NCBI GenBank assembly: GCA_030433005.1
Contig: JAUILQ010000006.1
Location: 62,001-126,000 of the forward strand
Origin: Alphaproteobacteria bacterium
Lineage (GTDB): Bacteria > Pseudomonadota > Alphaproteobacteria > Kiloniellales > DSM-21159
Direction: 5' to 3'
DNA: 64,000 nt
The notes beneath the pieces are model-generated. The model had not been told where the DNA came from. It saw only the letters and a list, made by a program, of their open reading frames with translations, and made no database searches. The position numbers and the translations under genes are program-made. The first letter of the stretch is position 1. Every line of letters starts with the position of its first letter. Of the stretch, positions 57,470 to 64,000 are shown in pieces.

Positions 57470-58456
57470 TCAGCCGTTCTCGCCAAGCGGGAAGTGGCAG
57501 GTGTAGCGGTGGGCGCCGCCGGCGCTGCTGACGGCCGGCGCCTCGCTGCTGCAGCGCTCCCGGGCATAGAGGCAGCGGGTGTGGAATTCGCAGCCTGCCG
57601 GGCGGCGCAGCAGGCTCGGCACCTCGCCCTTGATCTCGACGCGGTTCAGCACGGCGTCGGGGTCGGGCTCCGGGTTCGCGGAGAGCAGCGCCTCGGTGTA
57701 GGGGTGATGCGGCCGCTCGAAGACCTGCCCGGTCGCCCCCTGCTCGACGAAGCGCCCCAGGTACATGATCGCCATGCGGTCGGTGACGTGGCGCACGACG
57801 TTGAGGTTGTGGGTGATGATCAGGATCGCGACGCCGATCTCGCCCTGCAGGCGCGCCAGCAGGTTGAGGATCTCGCCCTGCACCGAGACGTCGAGACCCG
57901 CGGTCGGCTCGTCGGCGATGATCAGCTTGGGATCGAGCGCGAGCGCGCGCGCCACGCCGACGCGCCGCGCCTGGCCGCCGGACAGCTGGTGCGGGAAGCG
58001 CTGGGCGAAGTCGGGCCCCAGGCCGACGAGGCCGAGCAGCCGGCGCACCTCGGCGTCGAGATCGCGGTCCCTGACACCGTGGATGCGGAAGGGTTCGGCG
58101 ACCAGCGAGCGCACGGTCAGCCGCGGCGACAGCGAGCCGACCGGGTCCTGGAACATCATCGCCATGCGCCGCCGGAAGGGCGCCAGCGCCTGCCCCCCCA
58201 GGCCGTCGATGCGCCGACCCTCGACCCGGACCTGGCCCTCGGCGACCGGCACCAGTCCCATGACGGCACGCGCCAGGGTCGACTTGCCCGAGCCCGACTC
58301 GCCGACCAGGCCGAGCGTCTCGCCCTCGGCGATCGAGAGCGAGACGCCGCAGACGGCGTCGATCCAGGGGTCGGCCACGCCGGTCAGCCGGGCCCGCAGC
58401 GGGCCCATCGTCGGGAAGCGCACCCGCAGATTCTCGATCTCCAGGAGCGCGGTCAT
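57470..58456 (-). CDS. Peptide ABC transporter ATPase, DppF/OppF type
   Basis: A 328-residue ATPase. Walker A GESGSGKSTLARAVMG, Q-loop MMFQDPVGSL, signature LSGGQARRVGVARALA and Walker B LIIADEPTAGLD are present. The C-terminal Opp/Dpp extension has the cysteine-rich end CEFHTRCLYARERCSSE, which binds a 4Fe-4S cluster in DppD-like proteins. It overlaps the other ATPase by four bases and is the last gene of the importer operon. Confidence 0.93.
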   Translation of the reverse strand: MTALLEIENLRVRFPTMGPLRARLTGVADPWIDAVCGVSLSIAEGETLGLVGESGSGKSTLARAVMGLVPVAEGQVRVEGRRIDGLGGQALAPFRRRMAMMFQDPVGSLSPRLTVRSLVAEPFRIHGVRDRDLDAEVRRLLGLVGLGPDFAQRFPHQLSGGQARRVGVARALALDPKLIIADEPTAGLDVSVQGEILNLLARLQGEIGVAILIITHNLNVVRHVTDRMAIMYLGRFVEQGATGQVFERPHHPYTEALLSANPEPDPDAVLNRVEIKGEVPSLLRRPAGCEFHTRCLYARERCSSEAPAVSSAGGAHRYTCHFPLGENG

Positions 58457-59496
58457 CGGGCGCCCTCTCCCGCCGGGCCGCTGCCGAGCGGCCGGCAGGG
58501 CGACAGCAGGTGGCAGGCCGCGCGGTGCCCCTCGCCGGCCGCATAGGCCGGCGGCTTGAGCCGGTCGCAGGGCTCGAAGCGCTCCGGGCAGCGGTCCTTG
58601 AAGATGCAGCCGGACGGCGGCTCGACCAGGTCGGGCAGCTCGCCGGGAATCGTCGGCAGGTTGCGGGTCGCCTGCTTGATGCGGCCGGGATCGCAGGCGA
58701 ACAGCGCCTGGGTGTAGGGGTGCGAGGGGCGGTGGAAGATCTCGCGCACCGGGCCGCTCTCGACGACCTCGCCGGCGTACATGACGACGACGTCGTCGCA
58801 CAGCTCGGCGACCGTGCCCAGGTGGTGCGAGACGAACAGCACAGAGCAGCCGAGCTCGCGCTGGAGGTTCTTCAGCAGGTGCACGATCTGCACCTCGAGC
58901 GTGGCGTCGAGCGCCGTCGTCGGCTCGTCGGCGATCAGCAGGGCCGGCTCGACCAGCAGCGCCATGGCGATGCAGATGCGCTGGCGCATGCCGCCCGAGA
59001 AATGATGCGGGTAGGCCGCGAGGCGGCTCTCGGCGTCCGGAATCCCGACGCGCTCCAGCATCTCGGTGGCGCGCCTGCGCATCTCGGCCGGCGAGCGGCC
59101 GCTGCGGTACTGGATGTCGGTCATCAGCTCGCCGATCCGGCGCACCGGGTTGAGCGCGGTCATCGGGTCCTGGAAGACCATCGACAGGCGCTGGCCGCGG
59201 ATCGCCCGGAGCTCGCGCTGATCGAGCTTCAGCAGGTCGCGGCCCTCGAAGAGCAGGCGGCCGTCGGTGACCTCGCCGTTGGCCGCGAGCAGGCCCATGA
59301 TGGCGTAGGCGAGCGAGGACTTGCCGCAGCCGCTCTCGCCGACGACGCCGACGATGCGCCCGCGCGGCACCGACAGGCTGACGTTGCGTAGGGCATGGAT
59401 GCGCCCGCGCGGGCTGCCGAAGTCGAGCGACAGGCCGCTGACCTCGAGGACGCTGCCCTCGGCCGCGGACTCCGGGGGCGACGCGGCGCCGGCCAT
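58453..59496 (-). CDS. Peptide ABC transporter ATPase, DppD/OppD type
   Basis: A 347-residue ATPase. Walker A GESGCGKSSLAYAIMG, Q-loop SMVFQDPMTALNPV, signature FSGGMRQRICIAMAL and Walker B LLIADEPTTALD are visible. The Opp C-terminal region ends with GCIFKDRCPERFEPCDR (cysteine cluster). The start shares one base with the stop of the permease gene upstream (TGATG). Confidence 0.93.
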   Translation of the reverse strand: MAGAASPPESAAEGSVLEVSGLSLDFGSPRGRIHALRNVSLSVPRGRIVGVVGESGCGKSSLAYAIMGLLAANGEVTDGRLLFEGRDLLKLDQRELRAIRGQRLSMVFQDPMTALNPVRRIGELMTDIQYRSGRSPAEMRRRATEMLERVGIPDAESRLAAYPHHFSGGMRQRICIAMALLVEPALLIADEPTTALDATLEVQIVHLLKNLQRELGCSVLFVSHHLGTVAELCDDVVVMYAGEVVESGPVREIFHRPSHPYTQALFACDPGRIKQATRNLPTIPGELPDLVEPPSGCIFKDRCPERFEPCDRLKPPAYAAGEGHRAACHLLSPCRPLGSGPAGEGAR

Positions 59497-60377
59497 CACA
59501 GGTCCTTCCGCAGCTTGGGATCGAAGATGTCGCGCAGGGCCTCGCCGAGGAAGGTGAATCCGAGGGTCACGACGACGATCGGGATGCCGCCGGCGATCAC
59601 CGGCCAGGGCGAGTTGCGGATGTAGTTGTAGCCGTCGTTGAGGATCGTGCCCCAGCTCGGGGTCGGCGGCCGCACGCCCATGCCGAGGAAGCTGAGCCCG
59701 GCCTCGACGGCGATCACCAGCGGCACGTCCATCGAGGCCAGGATGAGCAGCGGCCCGACCACGTTGGGCAGGATGTGGACCCCGAGGATGCGCAGCGGGC
59801 CGGCCCCCATCGCGCGCTCGGCCAGGATGAACTCGTTGTGCTTCATCGCCTGGGTCTGGGTGCGCACGATGCGCGCGTAGATCGGCACCGAGGAGATCGT
59901 CACCACCAGGATGACGGTGTAGAGGCTGGGGCCGAGCAGCGTCACCACGGCGAGCGCGAAGATGATCACCGGGAAGGAGCGCACGGCGTCGAACAGCAGC
60001 AGCAGCAGGTTGTCGAGCCACTCGGGCCCGTAGCCGGCGAGCAGGCCGAGCGCGATGCCGAGGGTCAGCGCCGCGGCGATCGTCGCGGCGGCGACCTGCA
60101 GGGCGACCTGGCCGCCGGCGATGACCCGCGAGAGGATGTCGCGGCCCAGGTGGTCGGTGCCGAACCAGTGCTCCCAGGACGGCGGCGCCAGCCGCGGCCC
60201 CGCGTAGATCTTCAGCGGGTCGTAGGGCGCGATCCAGCCGGCGAACAGCGCCGAGAGCACGACCAGCAGCACCAGCACCAGGCCGAGCAGGCCGAGCTGG
60301 TCGCGCAGCAGCTGGCCGAGATGCTGGCCGAGCGCCGTCTCGCGGAAGCGCCGACCGGCGGCGGGGACCTCGGCCAT
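59496..60377 (-). CDS. Peptide ABC transporter permease, DppC type
   Basis: A 293-residue permease with the DppC N-terminal domain (LLGLVLVLLVVLSALFAGWIAPYDPL), a HWFGTDHLGRDILSRVIAGG motif, and the permease EAA-type loop MKHNEFILAERAMGAGPLRILGVHILPNV. About six membrane helices. It directly follows the DppB-type gene with no gap (TAGATG). Confidence 0.93.
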   Translation of the reverse strand: MAEVPAAGRRFRETALGQHLGQLLRDQLGLLGLVLVLLVVLSALFAGWIAPYDPLKIYAGPRLAPPSWEHWFGTDHLGRDILSRVIAGGQVALQVAAATIAAALTLGIALGLLAGYGPEWLDNLLLLLFDAVRSFPVIIFALAVVTLLGPSLYTVILVVTISSVPIYARIVRTQTQAMKHNEFILAERAMGAGPLRILGVHILPNVVGPLLILASMDVPLVIAVEAGLSFLGMGVRPPTPSWGTILNDGYNYIRNSPWPVIAGGIPIVVVTLGFTFLGEALRDIFDPKLRKDL

Positions 60378-61316
60378 CTAGAGGCTCTCCCGGGCGCGCG
60401 GGTCGAGCAGCGCATTGACCAGGTCCGAGACCAGGGTGGCGAGCACGAAGAGCGCCGTGGTGACCAGCACACAGCCGAGCACGATCGGGTAGTTGCGCGA
60501 GTCGACCGCCTCGACGATCAGCGCGCCGACCCCGGGCCGGGCGAAGATCACCTCGGCGAAGACAGCCGCCGAGACCAGGTAGGCGACGCCGACGCCGAGC
60601 AGCGTGACGGTCGGCAGGATGGCGATCGGCAGGGCGTAGCCGAAGACGATCCTGCGCTCGGTCAGGCCGAAGGCGCGGGCCATGCGCACGTGGGTCTCGC
60701 CGAGCACCTCGAGCATCGAGGCGCGCACGATGCGCGCCATGTAGCCGACCCAGGACACGCCGACGGTGAAGGCCGGCAGGATCAGGTGCTCCAGCGAGTC
60801 GAGGAAGCCCTCGCCGGCGCCGATCGCCGGCAGCCACTTCAGCTCGACGGCGAAGATCAGCAGCGCGTAGAGCGCCATCACGAAGGCCGGGATCGAGATC
60901 ACGCTGACCGACAGCAGGCCGGTCACCTTGTCGAGCAGGCTGTTGCGGCGGATTGCCGAGAAGCAGCCGAGCGGGATGCCGAGCGCCGCGGCCCAGAGGA
61001 TCGAGACGGCGATCAGCGTCAGCGTGAAGGGTAGCTGCTCCAGGACGATGGCGGCGACCGAGCGCCCGGTGAAGACGTCGGTCCCCATGTCGCCCTGCAG
61101 CAGCCGCCAGAAGAAGGTGGCCATCTGCACGTGGAACGGCTGGTCGAGGCCCATGCGCACGCGGAAGGCCTCGATCAGCTCCGGCGTCGCGCGCGGCCCC
61201 AGGATCATCACGGCCGGGTCGCCGGGCACGAGGTGGAGCATCGCGTTGAGCAGCGTGACCGCGATCACGACCACGAGGATCGCAAGGATCAGCCGCCTAC
61301 CGAAATAGATCCACAC
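60378..61316 (-). CDS. Peptide ABC transporter permease, DppB type
   Basis: A 312-residue permease with DppB features: N-terminal helix RRLILAILVVVIAVTLLNAMLHLVPGDPA, then QMATFFWRLLQGDMGTD, SIPAFVMALYALLIF and the EAA loop GETHVRMARAFGLTERRIVFGYALP. It is co-transcribed with the other subunits. The substrate class (oligo- or dipeptide, nickel or glycoside) cannot be decided from sequence. Confidence 0.93.
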   Translation of the reverse strand: MWIYFGRRLILAILVVVIAVTLLNAMLHLVPGDPAVMILGPRATPELIEAFRVRMGLDQPFHVQMATFFWRLLQGDMGTDVFTGRSVAAIVLEQLPFTLTLIAVSILWAAALGIPLGCFSAIRRNSLLDKVTGLLSVSVISIPAFVMALYALLIFAVELKWLPAIGAGEGFLDSLEHLILPAFTVGVSWVGYMARIVRASMLEVLGETHVRMARAFGLTERRIVFGYALPIAILPTVTLLGVGVAYLVSAAVFAEVIFARPGVGALIVEAVDSRNYPIVLGCVLVTTALFVLATLVSDLVNALLDPRARESL

Positions 61317-61359
61317 CGCGCCCGGGTCCCGTCCAGATGACCGTCCGACGTGCCCCGGC

Positions 61360-62964
61360 TCAGACCGGCTTGAAGTGCCGGTAGAGCGGCCGCCCGTCGG
61401 GCCGGTGGGACGGCTCGACGACCGTCTCGCGCCACATCACCGGCGAGCCCTCGTGGGTCAGGAAGCGGTAGGCGCCGCTCTCCTCCATGAGGTCCTGCAT
61501 GCGGTGGTACATCGCGGCGCGCTTCGCGGAGTCGGTAACGGTGACCGCCTCGGCGTGCAGGCGGTCGAACTCCTCGCTGCAGAAGCGCTCCCAGTTCCAG
61601 ATGCCGACCTGCTCGCAGGTGAACCACTCGGTCGCGTAGTAGGGGTCCGGCACCATCGAGAAGCGGTTGACGATCAGCTGGATCTCCTTCCAGCGCTCGC
61701 CCTCGCTCTCCATCCCCATGGTCCAGAAGGAGCCCGAGTCCTGGACGTTGATCTGGACGTCGAGGCCGATCTGCGCGAGCTGGGCCTGGATCACCTCGGC
61801 GATCGTCTTCCAGGTCGAGGCGTTGAGCGTCTCCAGGGTCAACCTCTTGCCCTCGGCGCCGGCCTGCTTGAGGAACTCCCGGGCCTTCTCCGGATCGCCT
61901 TCCGGCGGGATCAGCGACGCCTCGCGGTGGCCGACCAGGCCCGGCGCGATGATGCCGGTCGAGGGCTGCGCCTGGCCGAAGTAGGCGGCGTCCAGCACCT
62001 GCGGGACGTTGATCGCCCACTGGATCGCCTTGCGCAGGTTGGGATCCTGCAGCTCCGGATTGTCCAGGTTCTGGCCCAGCCAGACGTAGTAGAGCGAGGG
62101 ATACTCCTCGAGCGCCGTCTCGTCCGGCAGGTCGTTCTTGTACTGGTCGAGCGAGGCCAGGCTGATTCCGGTGTAGTCGATGTCGCCGGCCTCGTAGGCG
62201 ATCTCGGCGGTCTTGTCGTCGTCCATCGGGATGATGCGGATCTCGTCGAAGCCCGGCTCCGGCCCGGTCCACTCGGGATTGCGGGTCAGATGCACGTACT
62301 GGTCGGGCTTCCACTCCTTCAGCACGTAGGGCCCGGAGAAGGCCGGCGGCTCCATGCCGAAGCTGCCGCCGTCGGCGACCGCCTCGGTCACGGCCTTCTT
62401 GGAGACGATGTGCCCGGCACCGTAGGGCAGGGTGATGCTCCACAGCGGCTGGAACGGCTCCTTGAGGACGATGACGCCGCTGTACTTGTCGGTGACCTCG
62501 ACGTGGTCGAGCGGGCCCCAGTCGCCCTTGATCGGCGAGTCGTGCTCGATGACGCGCTCGAAGGAGAACTTGACGTCCTCCGCGGTCATCTCGCCGTAGC
62601 CGCCGGTGAACATGATGCCCGGGCGCAGCTTGAAGCGGATGTGCGTCGGGTCGACCTGCTCGATCTCCTCGGCCGCCTCGAGCTCCCAGTCCCACTCGCG
62701 GCCGGACTTGTAGCGGACCAGCTTCGAGTAGATGCAGTTCATGACGTCGACGTTGTAGGCGTTCTGGTAGAAGCCCGGATCGAGCGCGTCGAGGTCGGCG
62801 TAGGCGCGGGCGCGCAGCACCTTGCCGCTCTGCGCCCAGATCGCCTGCGAGATCGGCAGGGTCGCGGCGACCACGCCGGCGGTGGCGCCGGCCTTGAGGA
62901 AGGTGCGGCGGCCCAGGGCGCCGAGCCGGCCGGTCACGGGCTGGTTCTGTTGCTCACTGCTCAC
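61360..62964 (-). CDS. Peptide ABC transporter substrate-binding protein, Tat-exported
   Basis: A 534-residue SBP family 5 protein. A twin-arginine signal (GRRTFLKAGATAGVVAATL) indicates folded export. The SBP_bac_5 domain runs from ARAYADLDALDPGFYQN through RFKLRPGIMFTGGYGEMTAEDVKFSFERV to the C-terminus. The GTG start is set by AAGGAGG at 62972-62978, seven bases upstream. First subunit gene of the importer; the nearby CocE-type hydrolase suggests a peptide-like or ester substrate. Confidence 0.92.
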   Translation of the reverse strand: MSSEQQNQPVTGRLGALGRRTFLKAGATAGVVAATLPISQAIWAQSGKVLRARAYADLDALDPGFYQNAYNVDVMNCIYSKLVRYKSGREWDWELEAAEEIEQVDPTHIRFKLRPGIMFTGGYGEMTAEDVKFSFERVIEHDSPIKGDWGPLDHVEVTDKYSGVIVLKEPFQPLWSITLPYGAGHIVSKKAVTEAVADGGSFGMEPPAFSGPYVLKEWKPDQYVHLTRNPEWTGPEPGFDEIRIIPMDDDKTAEIAYEAGDIDYTGISLASLDQYKNDLPDETALEEYPSLYYVWLGQNLDNPELQDPNLRKAIQWAINVPQVLDAAYFGQAQPSTGIIAPGLVGHREASLIPPEGDPEKAREFLKQAGAEGKRLTLETLNASTWKTIAEVIQAQLAQIGLDVQINVQDSGSFWTMGMESEGERWKEIQLIVNRFSMVPDPYYATEWFTCEQVGIWNWERFCSEEFDRLHAEAVTVTDSAKRAAMYHRMQDLMEESGAYRFLTHEGSPVMWRETVVEPSHRPDGRPLYRHFKPV

Positions 62965-63075
62965 GGTTCTGCCTCCTTGTTCGGCCGCCGGGCGGCACCG
63001 GCGGTCCCTTCGTTGTCTTGCCGTCATTAGAGGGGATCGCCGCCGCCCCTCGCAATTTCGCACCCACTTCGAAAC

Positions 63076-63092
63076 GACGCGGAAAGCGCGTC
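63076..63092 (-). terminator. Weak hairpin after hydrolase gene
   Basis: GACGCG and CGCGTC pair around a five-base loop, 23 bases past the hydrolase stop on the minus strand. The stem is only six bases long and GTTTCG, not a T-run, follows it. Confidence 0.25.
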
Positions 63093-63114
63093 ACTTCGCG
63101 AAAGATCTGCTCGG

Positions 63115-64000
63115 TCAGGCCAGCAGGCGCGGGATCCGTTCGCTCCAGTGGCGCTCGACGACCAGCTCGTCGCCTTCCCAGGCGCGCAGCCTGGCCTCGA
63201 CCACGAAGTCGGCGCGGTCGCAGGTGAGGCGCGTCTCGGTGACCGAGCGAACGCGCCAATCGCCGCGGCTCATGGCGTGGTCGGAGCGCGTCCAGCCGCT
63301 GGCACTGGCCGGATCGTCGCCGGCCACGCTGTAGCGCTCGTAGGTCTGGTCGGTGATCGTCAGGTCGTTGTCGAGGATGCGGAAGGTGCCGCCGCCCTCG
63401 GCCAGCTCGAGGCTGGCGACGCCGGTCGCGCAGTCCTCGACGACCCGCCAGTAGGCCTCGGGCTCGGCGATCTGCTCGCGGGCCTGCGGCGGCGACCCCT
63501 CCGGCGCCTCGAAGCCCGGGGCGCGCTCGCCGGCCGGGGCCGAGCGCACCGGCAGCTCGAGCGCGGTCCCGGCCAGCGAGACCGTCAGGGTCACCGGCTC
63601 GGGCGCCGGCCAGGCGATCGGGAAGTAGCTGCTGGAGATCGACAGGCGCAGGCGGTGGCCGGCCTCGAAGCGCTGCGCCACGTGCTTGAAGGGCACGCGC
63701 ACGCGGTAGGTCCGGCCCGGCTCGAGCGGCTGCGGCGTCTCGTGGCCGTCGCGGTGGGTCAGGTTGAGCAGGCCGTAGCTGACCCGCGTCGCCTTGCCGT
63801 CGGGGGCGACATCGACCAGCCGGACGGCGACCTGGGCGACCGGTCGGTCGGCGCTGACCGCCAGCTCCAGGTTGGCGTCGCCGGCGATGTCGAGCGGCGC
63901 CTCCAGCGGCGCGGTCTCGAAGACCAGGCTGCCGGCGTCGTCGCGGCGCTGGTCGACCGGCTGGTCGCCCGGCCCGGCGTAGGAGCACCACTTGCCGCCG
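63115..64000 (-). CDS. CocE/NonD-family hydrolase, C-terminal part, runs off right edge
   Basis: The last 295 codons are in the window; the start and the alpha/beta-hydrolase catalytic residues lie outside. The visible part is the X-Pro dipeptidyl-peptidase-type beta-sandwich: LVFETAPLEAPLDIAGDANLELAVSADRPVAQVAVRLVDVAPDG, VSYGLLNLTHRDGHE, FEAGHRLRLSISSSYFPIAWP. This family cleaves acyl-peptide or ester bonds (X-prolyl peptidases, cocaine esterase). It lies 150 bases upstream of the importer genes on the same strand and may process its cargo. Confidence 0.85.
   Translation of the reverse strand, partial: GGKWCSYAGPGDQPVDQRRDDAGSLVFETAPLEAPLDIAGDANLELAVSADRPVAQVAVRLVDVAPDGKATRVSYGLLNLTHRDGHETPQPLEPGRTYRVRVPFKHVAQRFEAGHRLRLSISSSYFPIAWPAPEPVTLTVSLAGTALELPVRSAPAGERAPGFEAPEGSPPQAREQIAEPEAYWRVVEDCATGVASLELAEGGGTFRILDNDLTITDQTYERYSVAGDDPASASGWTRSDHAMSRGDWRVRSVTETRLTCDRADFVVEARLRAWEGDELVVERHWSERIPRLLA

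Overview
The window is about 64 kb of very GC-rich chromosomal DNA with dense gene packing, four-base ATGA overlaps and GTG, TTG and CTG starts. Gene content (DUF2794, DUF2937 and PAS_5 proteins, an mlaEF-alr-dnaB-radA-cvpA-purF string, a YfgM-like gene next to bamB and der, a phasin, several TRAP and ABC solute transporters) points to an alphaproteobacterium, most likely a free-living Rhodospirillales-like lineage. The lineage is inferred from content, not from a marker gene.

Layout: 1-1.7 kb, the end of a TRAP transporter (dctQ, dctM). 1.75-3.7 kb, a minus-strand operon of four related, exported EF-hand proteins. 3.97-13.3 kb, a plus-strand housekeeping run: dnaB, alr, mlaE, mlaF, radA (with an apparent CTG start), cvpA, purF, DUF2937, SDR. 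13.3-17.2 kb, DUF427, der, bamB and a YfgM-like protein on the minus strand. 17.5-28.6 kb, mostly conserved genes of unknown role (lipoprotein, DUF2794, PAS_5, DUF72, ArsC/YffB-like, DUF763, DUF488, DUF899), msrB-msrA, an MFS transporter, two coupled 2OG-Fe(II) oxygenases and a TPR-like/HTH regulator. 28.6-38.6 kb, a stress and ion cluster: beta-propeller protein, katG, P-type cation ATPase, methyltransferase, Kef-type antiporter, double-domain universal stress protein. 38.6-42.9 kb, a GlxA-type regulator, DUF4242, a divergent TetR/RidA pair and guaA. 43.1-50.4 kb, cupin, GNAT, rsmB, ankyrin protein, guaB, rlmE, ppx. 50.76 kb, tRNA-Gln. 51-57.2 kb, deoxyribosyltransferase, two small exported proteins, an orphan histidine kinase, CsbD-like protein, phasin and a chemotaxis receptor. 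57.5-64 kb, a complete peptide-type ABC importer downstream of a CocE/NonD-type hydrolase that runs off the right edge.

Regulatory and structural signals link some of these. FNR/FixK-type palindromes (TTGA-N6-TCAA) lie in front of the P-type ATPase/methyltransferase pair, the universal stress gene and the phasin gene, with a weaker one between the MFS and oxygenase genes. A Fur/PerR-like palindrome lies upstream of katG. Two matching palindromes lie between tetR and ridA. The TetR/RidA segment is bracketed by a 26-bp perfect direct repeat whose right copy is the 3' end of guaA, as expected of an attachment-site duplication. A 36-bp-arm perfect inverted repeat lies at 43.6 kb.

No CRISPR array, prophage, transposase, integrase or recognised defence system was found. 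The best candidates for something new are the four-gene EF-hand array, the att-like duplication around TetR/RidA, and the oxygen-type regulon suggested by the scattered FNR-like boxes.
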